DNA of 55,882 bases from an uncultured Collinsella sp. (GCA_902470345.1 CABRGB010000005.1:1-55882), one strand, 5' to 3'; positions 7,153 through 15,716 are shown, counted from the stretch's first letter. The notes: generated from the sequence alone by a model not told the origin. Numbers and translations: made by a program.

Positions 7153-8529
7153 ACCGTTCGGGGGCGAGGTGGAAGTATGGACTGATTTTGGATATAAATA
7201 TGTCGTCAGCAATAACGCCTCACACGGAGGGGCGCTAACGAATCGGCCCTGACAGGGGCCCGAAAGAAAGGTAGGAGGCCATGACGAAAGGTCTGCACGT
7301 GCCTTCCGAGATCGGCAAGCTCAGGAAGGTCTGCCTGCACCGTCCCGGCGACGAGCTCCTCAACCTGCCGCCCGACGAGCTCGAGCGACTCCTGTTCGAC
7401 GACGTCCCGTTCCTGGAGGTCGCACAGCAGGAGCACGACACCTTCGCCCAGATCCTGAGGGACCAGGGCGTGGAGGTCCTCTACCTCGAGAACCTCGTCG
7501 CCGAGGTGTTCGACCAGGTCCCCGGCGCCCGCGCCGAGTTCACCGACCAGTACATCGCCGAGGCCGGCATCCGCGGCCAGCACATGCCGCAGATCGTCCG
7601 CGAGAAGCTGGACTCCATCGAGGACAACCTCGAGTTCGTCAAGAAGACCATGGCCGGCATGACCAAGGCCGAGATCGACATGCCCCTCACGGCGTCCACG
7701 ACCCTCGACTCCCTGGTCAACTCCGAGTCCGAGTCCGACCTGATCATCGACCCGATGCCCAACCTCTACTTCACCCGCGACCCGTTCGCGGTCGTCGGCG
7801 AGGGCGTCAACCTCAACCGCATGTACTCGGTCACCCGCAACCGCGAGACCCTGTACGGCAAGTACGTCTTCAAGTACCACCCCGACTACAAGGACGTCTC
7901 CCTGTACTTCCGCCGCGACTGCCAGTTCCACACCGAGGGCGGCGACGTGCTGAACATCAACGAGAAGACCCTCGCCGTCGGCATCTCCCAGCGCACCCAG
8001 GCCGCCGCTATCGACGTCATGGCCCAGAACATCTTCTGGAACTCCGACTCCAAGGTCGAGCGCATCCTGGCCTTCGACATCCCGGTCTCGCGCGCCTTCA
8101 TGCACCTCGACACGGTCTTCACCCAGATCGACGTCGATAAGTTCACGATCCACCCCGCCATCATGGGCACCCTGCGCGTCTACGAGCTGACCGCCGGCAA
8201 GAACCCGGGCGACGTGAACATCCGCCTGATCGAGGACACCCTCGAGCACGTCCTGGAGGACGCCACCGGCGTCGACCAGGTCAAGCTGATCCCCTGCGGC
8301 GGCGGCGACCCGATCGCGGCCTCCCGCGAGCAGTGGAACGACGGCTCCAACACCCTGTGCGTCGAGCCCGGCAAGATCTGCGTCTACGCCCGCAACACCG
8401 TCACCAACGACGTGCTGTACAAGGAGGGCCTGGACCTTCTCGTCGTGCCCTCCGCCGAGCTCTCCCGCGGCCGCGGCGGCCCGCGCTGCATGAGCATGCC
8501 CTTCTGGCGCGAGGACCTCTAAGGTTTTC
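7153..8529 (+). repeat. 1377-bp direct repeat, copy 2 (arcA plus leader)
   Basis: Same sequence as 4061-5437, in the same orientation. The intervening 1.7 kb holds the aminotransferase. Recombination between the copies would remove the aminotransferase and one arcA as a unit of 3092 bp. Confidence 0.93.
7281..8522 (+). CDS. arcA: Arginine deiminase, copy 2 (identical protein)
   Basis: Encodes the same 413-residue arginine deiminase as 4189-5430, with all active-site motifs intact, including Cys403 in PRCMSMPFW. The core promoter and ribosome binding site are identical to copy 1 because they lie within the repeat. The DNA further upstream and the terminator are unique, so the two copies could respond to different signals while making the same enzyme. 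This copy is immediately followed by ornithine carbamoyltransferase and the YfcC transporter, the normal order of an arginine deiminase locus. It is therefore probably the ancestral position, with the copy at 4189 the derived one; that is inference. Confidence 0.97.
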   Translation: MTKGLHVPSEIGKLRKVCLHRPGDELLNLPPDELERLLFDDVPFLEVAQQEHDTFAQILRDQGVEVLYLENLVAEVFDQVPGARAEFTDQYIAEAGIRGQHMPQIVREKLDSIEDNLEFVKKTMAGMTKAEIDMPLTASTTLDSLVNSESESDLIIDPMPNLYFTRDPFAVVGEGVNLNRMYSVTRNRETLYGKYVFKYHPDYKDVSLYFRRDCQFHTEGGDVLNINEKTLAVGISQRTQAAAIDVMAQNIFWNSDSKVERILAFDIPVSRAFMHLDTVFTQIDVDKFTIHPAIMGTLRVYELTAGKNPGDVNIRLIEDTLEHVLEDATGVDQVKLIPCGGGDPIAASREQWNDGSNTLCVEPGKICVYARNTVTNDVLYKEGLDLLVVPSAELSRGRGGPRCMSMPFWREDL

Positions 8530-8534
8530 CGTTT

Positions 8535-8566
8535 CCGGTGCGGTCCCCCTACAACCGCACCGGTTT
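8535..8566 (+). terminator. Intrinsic terminator after arcA copy 2
   Basis: CCGGTGCGGT (8535-8544) pairs with ACCGCACCGG (8554-8563), followed by TTT. The T tract is short, so read-through into argF is possible. Confidence 0.65.
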
Positions 8567-8588
8567 CGCCTGTCAAACGGGCTACACT

Positions 8589-8604
8589 AATTACTTATGT
8601 AATT
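8589..8604. promoter_or_regulatory. Palindrome AATTAC-TTAT-GTAATT upstream of argF
   Basis: A perfect 6+4+6 inverted repeat 25 bp before the argF start and just upstream of its ribosome binding site. It is too short and AT-rich to be a terminator, so it may be an operator. The regulator is unknown. Confidence 0.35.
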
Positions 8605-8628
8605 CATTTCTTCGAAAGGAAACAAACC

Positions 8629-9624
8629 ATGGGTGTTAACCTCTCCGGCCGTAGCTTCCTCAAGCTCCTCGACCTCACCACCGAGGAGATCGAGTACCTG
8701 CTCAAGCTCTCCAAGAACTTCAAGGACATGAAGCGCGCTGGCGTTCCGCACCGCTATCTCGAGGGCAAGAACATCGTTCTGCTCTTCCAGAAGACCTCCA
8801 CTCGTACCCGCTGCGCCTTCGAGGTCGGCGGCATGGATCTGGGTATGGGCGTCACCTACCTCGATCCCGGTTCGTCGCAGATGGGCAAGAAGGAGTCCAT
8901 CGAGGACACCGCCCGCGTTCTCGGCCGCATGTATGACGGCATCGAATTCCGTGGCTTTGCCCAGGACGACGTCGAGGAGCTCGCTGCCAAGTCCGGCGTG
9001 CCCGTGTGGAACGGCCTGACCACCGAGTGGCACCCCACCCAGATGCTCGCCGACATCCTGACCGTCCAGGAGAACTTCAACTACGACATCAAGGGCAAGA
9101 CCCTCGTCTTCATGGGCGACTGCAAGAACAACGTTGCTCGCTCCCTCATGGTCGTCTGCTCCAAGCTCGGCATGAACTTCGTGGCCTGCGGCCCCGAGGA
9201 GTGCATGCCCGCTGACGACGTCATCGAGGCCTGTAAGCCCATCGCCGAGGCTAACGGCTGCACCATCAAGCTGACCACTGACGTCAAGGACGGCGTCACC
9301 GGTGCCGACGTTATCTACACCGATGTGTGGGTCTCCATGGGCGAGCCCGACGAGGTCTGGGCCGAGCGCATCGCTCAGCTCACCCCGTATCGCGTTACCT
9401 CCGAGGTCATGGCTATGGCCAACCCGGGTGCCATCTTCCTGCACTGCCTGCCCAGCTTCCACGACACCAACACCACGATTGGCGCCGAGAAGTGCGAGCA
9501 GTTCGGCATCACCGAGCAGGAGGTCACCGACGAGGTCTTCGAGAGCCCCGCTTCCAAGGTCTTCGACGAGGCCGAGAACCGCATGCACACCATCAAGGCT
9601 GTCATGTACGCCACGCTCAAGTAA
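8629..9624 (+). CDS. argF: Ornithine carbamoyltransferase (probably the catabolic ArcB)
   Basis: The enzyme interconverts citrulline plus phosphate with ornithine plus carbamoyl phosphate, step two of the arginine deiminase pathway when run in the catabolic direction. It has 331 residues, the normal length. The carbamoyl-phosphate motif STRTR is at 57-61, HPTQ at 135-138, the ornithine-loop SMGEPDEVW near 232, and FLHCLPSFHD with the conserved cysteine near 273. The start ATG is preceded by GAAAGGA. Its position directly after arcA and before a transporter argues for the catabolic role (arcB). The family cannot be divided into catabolic and anabolic forms from motifs alone. Carbamate kinase (arcC), needed for ATP formation, is not in the window. 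Confidence 0.95.
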   Translation: MGVNLSGRSFLKLLDLTTEEIEYLLKLSKNFKDMKRAGVPHRYLEGKNIVLLFQKTSTRTRCAFEVGGMDLGMGVTYLDPGSSQMGKKESIEDTARVLGRMYDGIEFRGFAQDDVEELAAKSGVPVWNGLTTEWHPTQMLADILTVQENFNYDIKGKTLVFMGDCKNNVARSLMVVCSKLGMNFVACGPEECMPADDVIEACKPIAEANGCTIKLTTDVKDGVTGADVIYTDVWVSMGEPDEVWAERIAQLTPYRVTSEVMAMANPGAIFLHCLPSFHDTNTTIGAEKCEQFGITEQEVTDEVFESPASKVFDEAENRMHTIKAVMYATLK

Positions 9625-9640
9625 GAGCATCTAGCATCTC

Positions 9641-9676
9641 GCTCGGGGTGTCTTGCTGCACACCCCGAGCGGCTTT
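9641..9676 (+). terminator. Hairpin between argF and the YfcC transporter gene
   Basis: GCTCGGGGTGT (9641-9651) and ACACCCCGAGC (9660-9670) form an 11-bp perfect stem followed by GGCTTTGTCT. The T tract is poor, so it may attenuate rather than fully stop transcription into the transporter. Confidence 0.5.
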
Positions 9677-9771
9677 GTCTGGTAAATATCTCGCGTCGGG
9701 CGGTGGGCACGGCACGGAAGATCCGCTTCGCGCGAGAAAGTTAAATGATTTATGAAGGGGGGATGAGAACC

Positions 9772-11250
9772 ATGACTGAGACCGCTAAGAAAAAGCGCGG
9801 TATGCCTTCATCGTTCACCATTCTTCTAGCTCTGCTGGCAATTGTTGCAGTGATTACCGTTATCGTCTCCGGCACGTCCGGCGGCGCGGTTACCGCAGCC
9901 CGCCTGAGCGATTTCTGCACCGCCCCGATCCTGGGCTTCGCTGACGCTCTGCCCGTCTGTCTCTTCGTTATGATCCTGGGCGGCTTCCTCGGCATGATGA
10001 CCGAGACCGGCGCCCTGGACAACGGCATCGCCGTTCTGGTGCAGAAGCTTAAGGGCAACGAGATTATGCTCATTCCCGTGCTGATGCTCATCTTCTCCCT
10101 CGGTGGTACCACCTATGGTATGTGCGAGGAGACCGTTCCCTTCTACGCCCTGCTCGCCGCTACCATGATGGCCGCTGGCTTCGACCCCATGGTCGGTGCC
10201 GCTACCGTCCTGCTCGGCGCTGGCTGCGGCTGCCTGGGCTCCACGGTTAACCCGTTCGCCGTCGGCGCTGCCGTCGACGCTCTGACCGGCGTTGGCATTG
10301 AGGTCAACCAGTCCATCATCATCGGCCTCGGTGCCGTCCTGTGGATTGTCACTACCGCTATGTCCATCTTCTTCGTGATGAACTATGCCAAGAAGGTCAA
10401 GGCTGACAAGGGTTCCACCATCCTGTCGATGCAGGAGCTCAAGGACGCCGAAGAGGCTCACGGCAAGGCTGCTTCCGAGGTCCACAAGGAGGTCAAGCTC
10501 ACCGGTCGTCAGAAGGGTGTTCTGATCGCCTTCGCCTTCACCTTCGTCGTCATGATCGTCGGCTTCATCCCGCTGGCCGACCTCAACGAGGGCGTCGCCA
10601 ACTTCTTCGACGCTGGCGCTGTCTACGACGCCGACGGTAACGCCGTCGTCCAGGGCTGGTCTGCCCTGATCACCGGCCTGCCCATTGGTCAGTGGTACTT
10701 CGACGAGGCTTCCACCTGGTTCTTCCTCATGGCCGTCCTGATCGGTATCATCGGTGGCCTGTCCGAGAAGCAGATCGTCAACACCTTCATCACCGGCGCT
10801 GCCGACATGATGTCCGTTGTTCTCGTCATCGCCCTCGCCCGTGGTATCTCCGTCCTCATGGCTAACACCGGCCTCGACGTCTACGTCCTCGACGCTGCCG
10901 CCAATGCTCTGGCTGGCCTGTCCGGCGTGATCTTCGCTCCCATGAGCTTCCTGGTCTACTTCGGCCTGTCCTTCCTGATCCCCTCGACCTCTGGTATGGC
11001 TACCGTCTCCATGCCCATCATGGGACCGCTGGCTGTTAAGCTCGGCTTCTCGCCCGAGGTCATGGTCATGATCTTCTCCGCTGCTATCGGTGTCGTGAAC
11101 CTGTTCACCCCGACCTCCGGTGCCATCATGGGCGGTCTCGCCCTGGCCAAGATCGAGTGGACGACCTGGCTCAAGTTTGCCCTTAAGCTCATCGTCGCGC
11201 TCTCCGTCGTCTGCGCCGTCATCCTGACCGTCGCCTGCGTGCTGCTCTAA
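9772..11250 (+). CDS. YfcC/DcuC-superfamily membrane transporter, probable arginine/ornithine exchanger
   Basis: A polytopic inner-membrane protein of 492 residues with about a dozen hydrophobic segments, a cytoplasmic charged loop around residues 200-240 (LSMQELKDAEEAHGKAAS), and glycine-rich re-entrant stretches such as GGTTYGMCEETVPFYALL and LIPSTSGMATVSMPIMGPL. These are typical of the YfcC family (C4-dicarboxylate carrier-like, Pfam DcuC). Neighbouring arcA and argF suggest it exchanges arginine for ornithine, the job of ArcD in other bacteria. That role is inferred from context, not sequence. The ATG at 9772 is chosen because a strong AAGGGGGG lies 9 bp upstream; ATGs at 9745 and 9763 are poorly spaced. 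A cluster of hairpins follows. Confidence 0.85.
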   Translation: MTETAKKKRGMPSSFTILLALLAIVAVITVIVSGTSGGAVTAARLSDFCTAPILGFADALPVCLFVMILGGFLGMMTETGALDNGIAVLVQKLKGNEIMLIPVLMLIFSLGGTTYGMCEETVPFYALLAATMMAAGFDPMVGAATVLLGAGCGCLGSTVNPFAVGAAVDALTGVGIEVNQSIIIGLGAVLWIVTTAMSIFFVMNYAKKVKADKGSTILSMQELKDAEEAHGKAASEVHKEVKLTGRQKGVLIAFAFTFVVMIVGFIPLADLNEGVANFFDAGAVYDADGNAVVQGWSALITGLPIGQWYFDEASTWFFLMAVLIGIIGGLSEKQIVNTFITGAADMMSVVLVIALARGISVLMANTGLDVYVLDAAANALAGLSGVIFAPMSFLVYFGLSFLIPSTSGMATVSMPIMGPLAVKLGFSPEVMVMIFSAAIGVVNLFTPTSGAIMGGLALAKIEWTTWLKFALKLIVALSVVCAVILTVACVLL

Positions 11251-11417
11251 GTACCCAACGGGTACCCCACGGAAACCTTGACGATCCTGTAAAGGATCAC
11301 CTGGTCATCGTCTGTCCGGTGGGGTCAACCCACCGGTAGACTCCTACCTTTAGCCCCCTCCCGTTCCGTGCGCGGGAGGGGGCGCTCTCATGTTGCGCGG
11401 TTCTACGAACCGCGCAA
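11251..11417 (+). other. Tandem perfect hairpins in the 3' region of the transporter transcript (possible structured RNA)
   Basis: Directly after the stop codon there are, in order: GTACCC/GGGTAC (11251-11265), GATCCT/AGGATC (11283-11298) enclosed by GACGAT/ATCGTC (11280-11312), CCGGTGGG/CCCACCGG (11316-11336), an 11-bp GC-rich hairpin (11353-11383), and TTGCGCGGTTC/GAACCGCGCAA (11393-11417). CCCCACGG (11265-11272) could alternatively pair with CCGGTGGGG (11316-11324), so mutually exclusive folds exist. No known riboswitch class was recognised. It may be a stabilising 3' UTR, a processed small RNA, or stacked terminators. Confidence 0.45.
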
Positions 11418-11460
11418 CCAGTCGACGCTGCGCGCCGCCCAGAACGACAATTTGTCATTC

Positions 11461-11503
11461 AAAAGGCAAGGCATGACCAGAAGGTCTATGCCTTGCCTTT
11501 TTC
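11461..11503 (+). terminator. Strong intrinsic terminator
   Basis: AAAAGGCAAGGCAT (11461-11474) pairs with ATGCCTTGCCTTTT (11488-11501) and runs into T residues. It is the final stop for the arcA-argF-transporter region. Confidence 0.9.
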
Positions 11504-11806
11504 ATGCCAACTTGTACTTCCTGGACGGCGCTCGCTGACTTATGCTCAACCTGCGGCGCTGCCATTGTTGCAGGCAGGAGGCAGCTTGCTCGCTCCGGTG
11601 CACGTTTGCTGGCTTTGGCTCTGCCTGTGACGTTTCCATTGTTGGTACGGAGTGACTTGTTCCCTGCTCCAAATTAGCTACCCCGGGTCCCCGGTGGTTG
11701 CGGTGGGCGTGTTTGGTTGGTGCCTGTTGATGGCCTGGGCTTCGGGGAGGGCCTGCTCCGTTATAATCGCCTAGAACATTAAATGGAAACGGGACGGGAG
11801 CCATAC
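11504..11806 (+). promoter_or_regulatory. Gene-free stretch with candidate promoter of the DUF1846 gene
   Basis: No reading frame of note occurs in these 300 bp. A perfect TATAAT lies at 11762-11767, about 40 bp before the start codon, without a clear -35 partner. Nothing else was recognised. Confidence 0.4.
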
Positions 11807-13288
11807 ATGCGCCAGGGTTTCGACAACGCGAAATATATCGAGCTGCAGGCCGCTCATATTAAGGAGCGCATCTCGCAGTTTGGCGGCAAGCTGTATTTGG
11901 AGTTTGGCGGCAAGCTGTTTGACGACTATCACGCGAGTCGCGTGCTGCCGGGTTTTGAACCGGACAGCAAGTTCCGCATGCTCAAGAGCATTGCCGATGA
12001 CGTTGAGGTCATCATCGCGATCAACGCGAACCACATCGAGAAGAATAAGGCCCGTGGCGACCTGGGCATTACCTATGACGAGGACGTCTTGCGCCTGGTC
12101 GACCTGTTCCGCGGCAACGGTTTTGCTGTCGCTGCCGTGGTTATCACCCAGTACGCCGGCCAGCCCGCCGCCGATGTGTTCCGCAATCGCCTGAACGCGC
12201 TCGGCATTCCTGCCAAGTTGCACTATCCCATCGAGGGCTATCCGCACGACGTCGACCTGATCGTGTCCGACGACGGCTATGGCAAGAACGAGTTTGTCGA
12301 GACCACTCGTCCGCTCGTCGTGGTCACCGCGCCGGGTCCTGGTTCAGGTAAGCTCGCCACCTGCCTGTCTCAGCTCTATCACGAGCACAAGCACGGCACC
12401 GCCGCCGGCTACGCCAAGTTCGAGACTTTCCCGGTCTGGAACCTTCCCCTCACGCATCCGGTCAACATCGCCTACGAGGCGGCCACGGCCGACCTCGACG
12501 ATGCGAATATCATCGACTCCTTCCACTTGGAGGCCTATAACAAGACTACGGTCAACTACAACCGCGACGTCGAGGCCTTCCCGGTGGTCCGTGCTCTGAT
12601 GGAAAAGATCCTGGGCAAGAGCCCCTACCAGAGCCCCACCGACATGGGTGTAAATATGGTCGGCTTTGCCATCACCGATGACGATGCCTGCCGCGACGCT
12701 TCCAAGATGGAGATTGTCCGCCGCTACTTTACCGCGGTCGAAAATGTGCGCCGTACCGGCGTGGGCGATGAACAGGTTGATCGTCTCAAGATCATTATGA
12801 AGAAGGCCGGTATCGACAAGAATTACTCGCCGGCACGCTCGGCCGCCCTTACCAGGGAGCAGCTGACGGGTGGCCCCGTAGGCGCCATGGTCATGCCCGA
12901 CGGCTCCGTGGTGACCGGCAAGACTTCCACGCGCCTGGGCGCCGCGAGCTCGCTCATCATGAATGCACTTAAGCATGTCTCGGGCGTTGACCTTGAGCTC
13001 GAGGTCATTAGCGATGAGGCGATCGAGCCTATCAGCAAGCTCAAGACGCATTTCCTGGGTAGCAAGAACCCGCGCCTGCACACCGACGAGACGCTTATGG
13101 CGCTCTCGATCACCTCGGCAACGAGCGAGACGGCGGCCCGCGTCCTTTCGGGCCTGGAGCAGCTGCGTGGCTGTGATGCCTTCTTTAGCGTGATCATCTC
13201 GCCGACGGACGAGACGGTGTTGCGCAAGCTGGGCATCAACGTGTGCTGCGAGCCCAAGTTCGAGCGCCGTGGTTTCTTCCACCGCTAA
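11807..13288 (+). CDS. DUF1846 (UPF0371) family protein
   Basis: A 493-residue soluble protein matching the DUF1846/UPF0371 family in length and in the diagnostic N-terminus GGKLYLEFGGKLFDDYHASRV. Other family-like segments are VVTAPGPGSGKLATCLSQLYH near residue 175 and TGKTSTRLGAASSLIMNALKH near 375. The glycine-rich APGPGSGK resembles a nucleotide-binding loop, but the biochemical function of the family has not, to my knowledge, been established. The ATG at 11807 has GGGAG six bases upstream. An in-frame ATG at 11783 would add eight residues that do not fit the family. It is monocistronic between a promoter-like TATAAT and a terminator. Confidence 0.9.
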   Translation: MRQGFDNAKYIELQAAHIKERISQFGGKLYLEFGGKLFDDYHASRVLPGFEPDSKFRMLKSIADDVEVIIAINANHIEKNKARGDLGITYDEDVLRLVDLFRGNGFAVAAVVITQYAGQPAADVFRNRLNALGIPAKLHYPIEGYPHDVDLIVSDDGYGKNEFVETTRPLVVVTAPGPGSGKLATCLSQLYHEHKHGTAAGYAKFETFPVWNLPLTHPVNIAYEAATADLDDANIIDSFHLEAYNKTTVNYNRDVEAFPVVRALMEKILGKSPYQSPTDMGVNMVGFAITDDDACRDASKMEIVRRYFTAVENVRRTGVGDEQVDRLKIIMKKAGIDKNYSPARSAALTREQLTGGPVGAMVMPDGSVVTGKTSTRLGAASSLIMNALKHVSGVDLELEVISDEAIEPISKLKTHFLGSKNPRLHTDETLMALSITSATSETAARVLSGLEQLRGCDAFFSVIISPTDETVLRKLGINVCCEPKFERRGFFHR

Positions 13289-13305
13289 GCCTGGATAAAT
13301 TGGTC

Positions 13306-13347
13306 AAAAAGGGGCGCATCGGATATACATTCGGTGTGCCCCTTTTA
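13306..13347 (+). terminator. Intrinsic terminator after the DUF1846 gene
   Basis: AAAAAGGGGC (13306-13315) pairs with GCCCCTTTT (13338-13346), with further imperfect pairing inside. Confidence 0.8.
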
Positions 13348-13440
13348 TCAACAAAGCTACCGTTTAACCTAAAAGTAGCCCGTTTACCTGCCTATAAGCG
13401 ATTTGGGCGGTATACAATAACCCTAATTGTTTCATCCTTT

Positions 13441-13479
13441 TGCGGGGATGCCGCATGATGGATGTTGCCGGCCATCATG
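13441..13479 (+). other. Leader hairpins before the winged-helix gene
   Basis: TGCGG/CCGCA (13441-13455) is followed by CATGATGG/CCATCATG (13454-13479), both perfect stems, overlapping by two bases so that only one can form at a time. They lie 60-100 bp before the start codon of a putative regulator and could be a leader element or operator. Confidence 0.3.
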
Positions 13480-13537
13480 GGGTGTGCCGGTCGCGCACGG
13501 TGCATGTGATGCCCGTGCTCGGTTTGAGGAGGCTGCC

Positions 13538-13876
13538 ATGGCTGGCAAGGGTCGTGCGAGTGTCAACGATATGAAGCGTGTCGAGGTGCAGGTGCTGATG
13601 GAGATCGCACAGCAGTCCGAAGACAACGGCGGATTTTATGGCTTTTCGCGCAAGACGCTTGCCGAGCGTGTGGGGGTGTCTCCGTATCGTGCCCGCGCGG
13701 CAATTGAACGCTTGGAATCCGAAGACATCATTGAGGTCGTCTCGCGTTGCAGCGACGACGGCGGCCAGCTCGCAAATGGCATTTGTCTCACGGAGCGTGG
13801 CGAATGGTATCTGGAGGGCATCCGTGCCGGTATGCTCGTGCAGGACTTGATCAAGGACGAAGTCGCCGATCGATAA
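13538..13876 (+). CDS. Small winged helix-turn-helix protein, unknown role
   Basis: A 112-residue protein. Residues about 35-70 (FSRKTLAERVGVSPYRARAAIE followed by RLESEDIIEVV) look like a winged helix-turn-helix of the GntR/MarR style, with the segment CLTERGEWYLEGI forming the probable wing or third helix. No ligand-binding domain follows, so it may be a DNA-binding module only. The ATG at 13538 has GAGGAGG at 6 bp; upstream in-frame starts would run through the leader hairpins. Its target is unknown. It has a terminator downstream and precedes pyrG, with no sign of cotranscription. Confidence 0.65.
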   Translation: MAGKGRASVNDMKRVEVQVLMEIAQQSEDNGGFYGFSRKTLAERVGVSPYRARAAIERLESEDIIEVVSRCSDDGGQLANGICLTERGEWYLEGIRAGMLVQDLIKDEVADR

Positions 13877-13896
13877 CTGCACACATTCATAGTGGA

Positions 13897-13932
13897 AACG
13901 ACGCCGCCTGGGCAACCGGACGGCGTTTTGTT
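13897..13932 (+). terminator. Probable terminator after the winged-helix gene
   Basis: ACGCCG (13901-13906) pairs with CGGCGT (13921-13926), with inner pairing CCGG-type bases, followed by TTTGTTT. Confidence 0.6.
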
Positions 13933-14054
13933 TCGAGATGGAGAAATGCGATTGCGCGTAAGAAAAATTGCGTGCGGCGCGCGTCACGAGTATTACAATG
14001 AAGACCCGTAAGATGTGTATGGACAACTTCTACGGGAAGCGCAGGTAACTCAAT

Positions 14055-15716
14055 ATGACCAAGCATGTGTTCGTGACCGGCGGCGTGGTTTCGTCTCTGG
14101 GCAAGGGTATTACCGCGGCCTCGCTGGGCCGTCTGCTCAAGTCGCGCGGGTACAAGGTAACGATGCAAAAGGCCGACCCGTATCTGAACGTCGACCCCGG
14201 TACCATGAGCCCGTTCCAGCATGGCGAGGTCTTTGTGACCGAGGACGGCTACGAGTCCGATCTGGACCTGGGCCACTACGAGCGCTTTATTGACGAGAAC
14301 CTGACCCGCGATTCCAACTTTACGACTGGTGCCATCTATAAGAGCCTGATCGCCCGTGAACGTCGCGGTGACTTTTTGGGCGGCACCGTGCAGGTGATCC
14401 CGCACGTCACGAACGCCATTAAGGATAAGTTCCGTCGTATTGAGGAGCAGACCGGCTCCGACGTGGTCATCACTGAGTTGGGCGGCACCATCGGCGACAT
14501 CGAGTCGCAGCCGTTTGTCGAGGCCATTCGCCAGTATCGCAAGGAGGTCGGCCCCGAGAACGTCTGCTACATCCACGTGTCGCTCGTTCCCTATATCGCC
14601 GCCGCCCACGAGGTCAAGACCAAGCCGACGCAGCACTCCGTTAAGGAGCTCCGCAGCTTTGGTATCCAGCCCGATATTATCGTCCTGCGCTCCGACCACC
14701 ATATCGACGATGCCATCCGCGGCAAGATCGCAAGCTTCTGCGACGTCGACACCGACTGCGTCTTTACCAACGAGGACTGCGCGAGCATCTACGATGTTCC
14801 GCAGCTGCTCGCCGAGCAGGACTTTGACCTGCGCATTTGCGAGCGTCTGGGTCTTGACCCGCGTGAGCGCGACATGAGTCAGTGGAACGAGTTCCTGCGC
14901 AAGCAGAACCATGCCAACCAGCACGCCGACAAGGTGAAGATCGCCGTCGTGGGCAAGTATACGCAGCTGCCCGATGCCTACCTGTCGGTTATCGAGGCCC
15001 TGCACCACGCGGGTGTGTTCTACGATCGCCATGTGGACGTCCAACTGGTCGATGGCGAGAGCCTCGACGAGCAGAACGTCTCCGAGGTCCTGGGTGACGC
15101 CTCGGGCATCCTGGTCCCCGGCGGCTTTGGCAAGCGCGCCCTGGAGGGCAAGATCCTCGCGGCCGAGTTTGCCCGTGAGCACAAGATTCCGTATCTGGGC
15201 ATTTGCCTGGGTATGCAGGTGGCCGTGTGCGAGTTCGCCCGCAACGTCGTCGGCCTTGCCGGCGCCAGCTCTTCCGAGTTCGATCCGGATGGCCCGTATA
15301 GTGTCATCGACCTGATGAGCTCGCAGGAGGACGTGACCGAGAAGGGCGGCACCATGCGCCTGGGCGCCTATCCGTGCAAGCTTGCCGCCGATACCCTCGC
15401 GCGCGAGGCATATGGCGAGGAGCTCGTCTACGAGCGTCACCGTCACCGCTTTGAGTTCAACAACGCCTTCCGTGACCAGCTCGAGGGCGCTGGTCTGGTT
15501 ATCTCGGGTCTTTCGCCCGACGAGCGCCTGGTCGAGATGGTCGAGCTGCCGCGCGACGTGCATCCGTGGTATGTGGCAACCCAGGCTCATCCCGAGTTCA
15601 AGAGTCGCCCGACCAACCCGCAGCCGCTGTTCCGCGAGTTCGTGCGCGCCTCGATCGGCCAGCATGAGGGCGTCGATCGCTTGCAGGTGACGCCCAAGAA
15701 CCTCGCTACGGACTAA
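14055..15716 (+). CDS. pyrG: CTP synthase
   Basis: Makes CTP from UTP, ATP and glutamine in the cytoplasm, the last step of pyrimidine nucleotide synthesis. It has 553 residues, the standard length. The N-terminal synthetase domain opens with FVTGGVVSSLGKGITAASLG, including the P-loop, and contains KADPYLNVDPGTMSP. The class I glutaminase domain has the nucleophile elbow GICLGMQVAVCEF (Cys near residue 384) and the His-Glu pair in QAHPEFKSRP near 512. The start ATG is the family N-terminus MTKHVFVTGG. xerD follows with its GTG start two bases beyond the pyrG stop, so the two are almost certainly cotranscribed and translationally coupled. Confidence 0.98.
   Translation: MTKHVFVTGGVVSSLGKGITAASLGRLLKSRGYKVTMQKADPYLNVDPGTMSPFQHGEVFVTEDGYESDLDLGHYERFIDENLTRDSNFTTGAIYKSLIARERRGDFLGGTVQVIPHVTNAIKDKFRRIEEQTGSDVVITELGGTIGDIESQPFVEAIRQYRKEVGPENVCYIHVSLVPYIAAAHEVKTKPTQHSVKELRSFGIQPDIIVLRSDHHIDDAIRGKIASFCDVDTDCVFTNEDCASIYDVPQLLAEQDFDLRICERLGLDPRERDMSQWNEFLRKQNHANQHADKVKIAVVGKYTQLPDAYLSVIEALHHAGVFYDRHVDVQLVDGESLDEQNVSEVLGDASGILVPGGFGKRALEGKILAAEFAREHKIPYLGICLGMQVAVCEFARNVVGLAGASSSEFDPDGPYSVIDLMSSQEDVTEKGGTMRLGAYPCKLAADTLAREAYGEELVYERHRHRFEFNNAFRDQLEGAGLVISGLSPDERLVEMVELPRDVHPWYVATQAHPEFKSRPTNPQPLFREFVRASIGQHEGVDRLQVTPKNLATD

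Noticed and set aside
11251..11417. Known riboswitch or tmRNA/SRP RNA in the hairpin cluster
   Set aside because: I could not match the conserved blocks of TPP, guanidine, c-di-GMP, SAM, tmRNA or SRP RNA. It is therefore left as an unassigned structured region.
13968..13999. Promoter TTGCGT...TACAAT before pyrG
   Set aside because: The spacing of 20 bp is too long for a confident call; only the TACAAT looks reasonable.
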